Origin: Methylocaldum sp. 14B
GTDB lineage: Bacteria; Pseudomonadota; Gammaproteobacteria; Methylococcales; Methylococcaceae
DNA: 64,000 nt
Direction: 5' to 3'
Assembly (NCBI RefSeq): GCF_002005105.1
Contig: NZ_MSCV01000004.1
Coordinates: 1-64,000 of the forward strand
Positions 60,119 to 64,000 of the stretch are shown here, one piece after another. The notes under the pieces were generated by a model that was not told the DNA's origin, searched no databases, and saw nothing but the letters and a program-made list of their open reading frames with translations. Positions within the stretch are counted from its first letter, which is position 1. Every line of letters begins with the position of its first letter. The translations under genes were made by a program, and so were the position numbers.

Positions 60119-62800
60119 ATGCCAAAGGAAAAAAAGAGCAATCCAGCATCGATGTTTCCGGATGGGATGTCCGGATTCAAGTCGATAGACCGGTTTACCC
60201 GAACCTTGCTGGACGGCTTCGACGACGCGGTGTGCATGCTCGACGAGGCAGGCAACGTTGTTTTCATGAATCGGGCAGCGGTGGAGTTGTTCGGCTATTC
60301 CGAAGAAGAGCTTCGGGGACGATCCGTGTTTTCGGAACTGGAAGTGCCGGCGGAATCAACGCCGCTCCGCTGGGATCGCAAGCCTACGACGGTTGCGCAG
60401 GAACGTTTCTTCAATACCAATGAGACTCGGTTCCGCCGCAAGGACGGAACGGTATTTGGTGCCCGGTATAGACTCACGCCTCTAAAGGAAGACGGCGTTC
60501 GTCTGAACCTTCTTCACCTGACCTGCATCGGTCCGTGCGAGAAGCGCGACGGCGTATTCGATACGGAGTCCAATCTCAGGGCGATACTCGACACCATCAG
60601 CGACGGCGTCATCGTCATTAACGATGTCGGGATTATTCAATTGCTCAACCCGGCCGCCGAGCGATTGTTCGGATACAAACGGGAGGAACTGATCGGGGAG
60701 AACGTCAACCGGCTCATGCCGTCGCCTTATCACGAAGAGCACGACGGCTATCTCGCCAATTACCGCAAGACCGGCATCAAGAAGATTATCGGTACCGGCC
60801 GCGAAGTCGCCGGTCAGCGCAAGGACGGCAGCGTTTTCCCGATGTATCTCTCCATCGGCGAGCTTCGGCAAGGGAATCGCCGCTTATTCGTCGGCATCAC
60901 CCACGATTTGACTCGGCGAAAAAAGAACGAGGAATACCTGTCGATTCTGTCCGGTGCGGTGGAGCAAAGCCCGAACGCGATCATGATTGCCGATCTCGAA
61001 GGTCGCATCACCTTTGTGAACCGGGCCTTTTGCCGCCTGACCGGATACAGCGCCGACGAAGTCATCGGTCTGAACCCGCGGCTGTTGCAGTCGGGCCAGA
61101 CGCCGCAGGGGGTTTACCGGCGGCTGTGGGAAACGATTCGGGCCGGCAAAGAGTGGCAGGGAGAGATTCAAGACCGGAAAAAATCGGGCGAACTGTATTG
61201 GGCGCTCGAAACGATCACCCCGATCCGCGATGCTTCCGGCAAGGTCACCCGTTATCTCGCGACCCAGCGGGACATCACCGAGCAGAAGCGCGCCAAGGAA
61301 GCGTTGCAGGAGAGCGAAGAGCGCTTTCGGCAAGTCGCGGAGATGGTCGGCGAGTGGTTGTGGGAGCAGGACCCGGAAGGCCGTTACGTTTACAGCAGCG
61401 GCTCGGTCTATACCATCCTCGGCTTGAAGCCCGAAGAAATCATCGGCAAGCGCTACCTGGATCTCCTGACTCCCGAGGATCGGCAACACTGGGCCGAGAC
61501 CTTGCCGCCGACCGAGCGCGTTCACGAGGGTTTTTACAGGCTCATCAATCATTACCGCCACCGGGACGGACACGAGGTTTTCACCGAATCCACCGGCGCC
61601 CCGATATTCGACGACGAGGGCCAGGTCGTCAAATGGCGCGGCATGGATCTGGATATTACGGCGCGCAAGCGAGCCGAGGATACCCTGCGCTTGCGCGAGC
61701 GAGCCATCGAAGCGGCGAGTGTCGGTATCGTGATCGCCGACGCCCGGCAGCCGCATTACCCGAATATTTACGTCAACCCGGCGTTGAGCCGGATTACCGG
61801 CTATTCGCGCGAGGAGTTGCTGGGACGAAACCTCAAGATATTGCAGGGTCCGGAAACCGAAGAAGCCGCTAAAGAGACGATTCGCCAAGCATTGAGGCAA
61901 GGAACCAGTTGCGAGGTCGTGTTGCGAAATTACCGGAAGAACGGAACTCCCTTCTGGAATGAGCTGCTGCTGTCGCCGGTGCGGGATGGACAGGGTGTCG
62001 TCACCCACTACATCGGCATTCAGACCGATGTGACCGAGCGCCGGCGGGCGGAAGAGGAACGGCACGAACTCGAAATCGCCAAGCACATTCAGCTCTCGCT
62101 GCTGCCGAAAAGACCGCTGCGGCTTCCGATGGCCGAGATCGCCGGGGTCTGCGTCCCGGCGAGCCACGTCGGCGGCGATTATTTCGATTACTTCCATTAC
62201 GATGGAAATGCCGATATCGTCGTGGCCGACGTATCGGGCCATAGCGTCGGTGCCGCTCTCATCATGACCGAAATGCGCAGCACCTTGAAAGCCGAGACCC
62301 GAAGGACGCCGGACAATCCGGCTCCGCAGAGCGCCGCCGAGGTGTTGCGGGCACTCAACCATCTCCTTTACGAGGATTTGAGTGCGGCCGAGCTTTTCAT
62401 CACGATGTTCTATCTGAAATACGATCTCGGAGAACGCCTGCTGCGCTATGCCAACGCCGGACACAACCGCGCCTTGTTGCGGAGGCAGCGGGATTGGACC
62501 GTTAGCGAACTGGACGCGGAAGGACTGATCCTCGGCGTCAAGCGGGACGTGTTTTTCGAGGAAAAAAGCCTCATTCTGGAGGCGGGCGACCGATTGCTGC
62601 TCTACACCGACGGCGTGATCGAGGCGCAGAACGAACAGGGAGAATTCTTCGGCATTTCGCGATTGTGCAACATCTTCGCCGCCGACCGCTCGGAATCGCC
62701 GGAAGCGACCATTCGAAAACTGATGAGCGAGCTGCGGACCTTCAGCGGGGAGAACGAGTTCGCGGACGACATCACCATGGTGAATTTACAGGTTCGCTGA
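60119..62800 (+). CDS. Multi-PAS SpoIIE-type serine phosphatase with FixL-like heme PAS
   Basis: An 893-residue cytoplasmic signalling protein with five PAS domains (about 25-140, 150-265, 272-390, 398-515, 523-640) and a PP2C/SpoIIE phosphatase (650-893; Asp in GGDYFDYF, ADVSGHSVGAAL, LLYTDGVIEA and DDIT). PAS2 carries YHEEHDGYL with His208 and IIGTGREVAGQRKDG with Arg228, matching the heme-ligand His200 and Arg220 of FixL in sequence and 20-residue spacing. PAS5 resembles a LOV domain (GRNLKILQGPE) but with Leu572 in place of the photoactive Cys. Output is probably dephosphorylation of an anti-sigma-antagonist-like protein (RsbU type). Confidence 0.88.
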   Translation: MPKEKKSNPASMFPDGMSGFKSIDRFTRTLLDGFDDAVCMLDEAGNVVFMNRAAVELFGYSEEELRGRSVFSELEVPAESTPLRWDRKPTTVAQERFFNTNETRFRRKDGTVFGARYRLTPLKEDGVRLNLLHLTCIGPCEKRDGVFDTESNLRAILDTISDGVIVINDVGIIQLLNPAAERLFGYKREELIGENVNRLMPSPYHEEHDGYLANYRKTGIKKIIGTGREVAGQRKDGSVFPMYLSIGELRQGNRRLFVGITHDLTRRKKNEEYLSILSGAVEQSPNAIMIADLEGRITFVNRAFCRLTGYSADEVIGLNPRLLQSGQTPQGVYRRLWETIRAGKEWQGEIQDRKKSGELYWALETITPIRDASGKVTRYLATQRDITEQKRAKEALQESEERFRQVAEMVGEWLWEQDPEGRYVYSSGSVYTILGLKPEEIIGKRYLDLLTPEDRQHWAETLPPTERVHEGFYRLINHYRHRDGHEVFTESTGAPIFDDEGQVVKWRGMDLDITARKRAEDTLRLRERAIEAASVGIVIADARQPHYPNIYVNPALSRITGYSREELLGRNLKILQGPETEEAAKETIRQALRQGTSCEVVLRNYRKNGTPFWNELLLSPVRDGQGVVTHYIGIQTDVTERRRAEEERHELEIAKHIQLSLLPKRPLRLPMAEIAGVCVPASHVGGDYFDYFHYDGNADIVVADVSGHSVGAALIMTEMRSTLKAETRRTPDNPAPQSAAEVLRALNHLLYEDLSAAELFITMFYLKYDLGERLLRYANAGHNRALLRRQRDWTVSELDAEGLILGVKRDVFFEEKSLILEAGDRLLLYTDGVIEAQNEQGEFFGISRLCNIFAADRSESPEATIRKLMSELRTFSGENEFADDITMVNLQVR

Positions 62801-62984
62801 GCGGGCAAACTTCGCTTGGTGCGTCCGGTTCGCCCGGCTCCAAGGGATGCTGGCCTTTTCGTTGTAGCGATGTGGCTCTCGTAGGTCGCGATCAGGCGGA
62901 GCCGTTCCCCGACAGGCGCGTTATGCTCGGCGCGCGGATTTGTTCAGAGCTTTCTTAACTTAGCCTTACCTTGGTTGATTTCTT

Positions 62985-63350
62985 ATGCGCATGGTATTAA
63001 AACGCCCGATTACTGTCGTCTTTTTCGCCCTGATCTTGGCAAGCTGCGCGGAATCCGAGACGAAAACGTCTATGCAGACGGCATCCCGCCCCTCGGATTA
63101 CGCCCGCGGCAAGTATGTGTATAGCGCCTTCTGTGCCGAGTGCCATGATTCCGGCCGAGACGGGGCCCCCATGCTGGACGATTCCGAAGCCTGGGAATCG
63201 CGGACCCTGGAATTGCCGTCGCTGCTGACGGATCATGCGACCAAAGGTTTTTTGGGCATGCCGGAAAAAGGCGCCCATTCCGATTTAAGCGACGACGCCG
63301 TTCGAGATGCGGTCCATTACATGATCAGGCAGATTGCGAGCGGCGATTAG
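62985..63350 (+). CDS. Lipoprotein c-type cytochrome (c5-like)
   Basis: A 121-residue protein with a lipobox (ALILASC, Cys near residue 21), the heme-binding CAECH near 50 and a distal Met in GMPEKG near 93. A one-heme periplasmic electron carrier anchored to a membrane. The 35-residue linker holds the heme domain off the membrane. It stands alone between two sensor genes. Confidence 0.85.
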   Translation: MRMVLKRPITVVFFALILASCAESETKTSMQTASRPSDYARGKYVYSAFCAECHDSGRDGAPMLDDSEAWESRTLELPSLLTDHATKGFLGMPEKGAHSDLSDDAVRDAVHYMIRQIASGD

Positions 63351-63555
63351 CTGCCGAATGGGTGGCGCAATGCCGACCTCGCCGCCGGGATTTTCGGGAA
63401 CGGTGCAATTACTTCGGTCAGAAGGGGGCAAATCGGCCCGAGTGATGAAACTTCTACTTTAACTTTGGGGTCTTATCGAGGTTCGTCAATTTAGGTAACT
63501 CTACTTACCGGCAAGGAGTGCTTTCAACAGGGAGCGCACTCAAATCAAACGGTTT

Positions 63556-64000
63556 TTGTTGAACAGCTACGTCATAGCGGTACTCGGCACCTTGGCCGTA
63601 TCGCTCATTCTGGCGTTTTTCAATCCGGTTTTCGCCGGATCTCCGCCGCTGCTGCTGTTTTTGGTTGCGGTACTGCCGGCGGCTTGGCGCGGGGGGCTCG
63701 GTCCGGGGCTTCTTGCCACTGCCCTGAGTACTTTTGTCGGCATGTACTTCTTGGTCGAGCCCAGTTATTCGCTGGATATCGCTGAAACCGCCGAAAGACT
63801 GCGTTTGCTCCTGCTGTTCAGCGTCGGAATGCTGCTCAGCCTGGTGCTCGATCGCTTGAAAAAATCGGAGGCCCGGGCGCGCGAAGCGGTGATCGATCGC
63901 GAGAAGGAGCTGAAGAGAGAAATCGTCGACCATTGGGAGACCGAGCAAAAGCTGAAGGATGGCGAAACCTTTGCCCGCAAGGTGCTGATGTCTTCCCTGA
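63556..64000 (+). CDS. Sensor protein with DUF4118-type membrane domain (N-terminal part, cut by window end)
   Basis: An open frame running off the window. Three or four hydrophobic helices (YVIAVLGTLAVSLILAFF ... LLLFLVAVLPAAW ... LLATALSTFVGMYFL ... LLLFSVGMLLSLVL) with the RGGLGPGLLAT and DUF4118-like layout of histidine-kinase sensors. They are followed by a coiled coil (KKSEARAREAVIDREKEL) that leads into a PAS-like start. The start is uncertain: no ATG or GTG begins this frame, and TTG at 63556 is the first plausible one. The frame is open back to about 63498. Confidence 0.75.
   Translation, partial: MLNSYVIAVLGTLAVSLILAFFNPVFAGSPPLLLFLVAVLPAAWRGGLGPGLLATALSTFVGMYFLVEPSYSLDIAETAERLRLLLLFSVGMLLSLVLDRLKKSEARAREAVIDREKELKREIVDHWETEQKLKDGETFARKVLMSSL

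Overview
This is a GC-rich chromosomal window from a gammaproteobacterium. Housekeeping genes such as greB, mltB, truC, sodB, yeaD and the YcgN family fit that class. Dispersed palindromic repeats, norCB, a large molybdenum/tungsten gene set and a TIGR04073-type exosortase-associated protein make a methanotroph of the Methylococcaceae (Methylococcus/Methylocaldum-like) my best guess. That placement is inference: no methane oxidation gene, rRNA or tRNA is visible here.

Layout. 0-5 kb: a DUF190 / double-length FluC / TauE operon, a formyltransferase-like gene, a YceK-type lipoprotein, a V4R protein and a small membrane protein. 5-10 kb: a secreted PPPG(E/Q)C protein, a mer locus without merA (merT-merP-GDCCVxC facing ynfA-merR across a MerR-type operator), a CoA-disulfide reductase/rhodanese fusion, and a palindromic repeat cluster. 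10-14.6 kb: an arsenic operon read leftward: arsR, arsC, arsD fused to an AhpD-like domain, an arsA remnant, arsI/cadI, a second arsC, acr3 and a secreted protein. 14.8-21.3 kb: a tightly overlapped molybdate operon (porin, modA2, truncated tauE, modA, di-Mop protein, modB, modC, modE) with a ModE-like operator upstream of the porin. 22.6-26.8 kb: an HTH-PBP regulator, a MoeA-PBP fusion and a divergent MoeA. 26.8-32.4 kb: YcgN protein, YeaD, TruC, NYN protein and an orphan MotA/MotB-like pair. 32.4-36.8 kb: an SGNH-like/MBOAT acetylation pair and a CapA-like protein. 37-44.6 kb: Smr protein, a GIY-YIG gene framed by 44-base inverted repeats, a sugar-kinase-like protein, greB, mocA, and an aldehyde/isoquinoline oxidoreductase-type molybdo-hydroxylase with xdhC. 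44.7-52 kb: CPBP protease, sodium symporter, small secreted and membrane proteins, SRPBCC, CYTH, LysR, SnoaL-like protein and sodB. 52-60 kb: mltB, a frameshifted cupredoxin fragment, an unknown gene, norCB with a small membrane partner, DUF2076, an SDR and a TIGR04073 protein. 60-64 kb: a multi-PAS SpoIIE phosphatase with a FixL-like heme-PAS signature, a lipoprotein cytochrome c, and the start of a DUF4118-type sensor.

How the genes fit together. Three themes dominate. The first is metal and toxic-ion handling: fluoride, mercury and arsenic. The second is molybdenum/tungsten supply and cofactor maturation, from outer-membrane entry and ABC import through ModE and PBP regulation to MoeA/MocA, ending in a molybdo-hydroxylase with its XdhC chaperone. 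The third is nitric oxide and oxygen: NorCB and the predicted heme-PAS phosphatase. At least five palindromic repeat families occupy the intergenic spaces, and several gene fragments (arsA, tauE, a multicopper oxidase) show ongoing decay.
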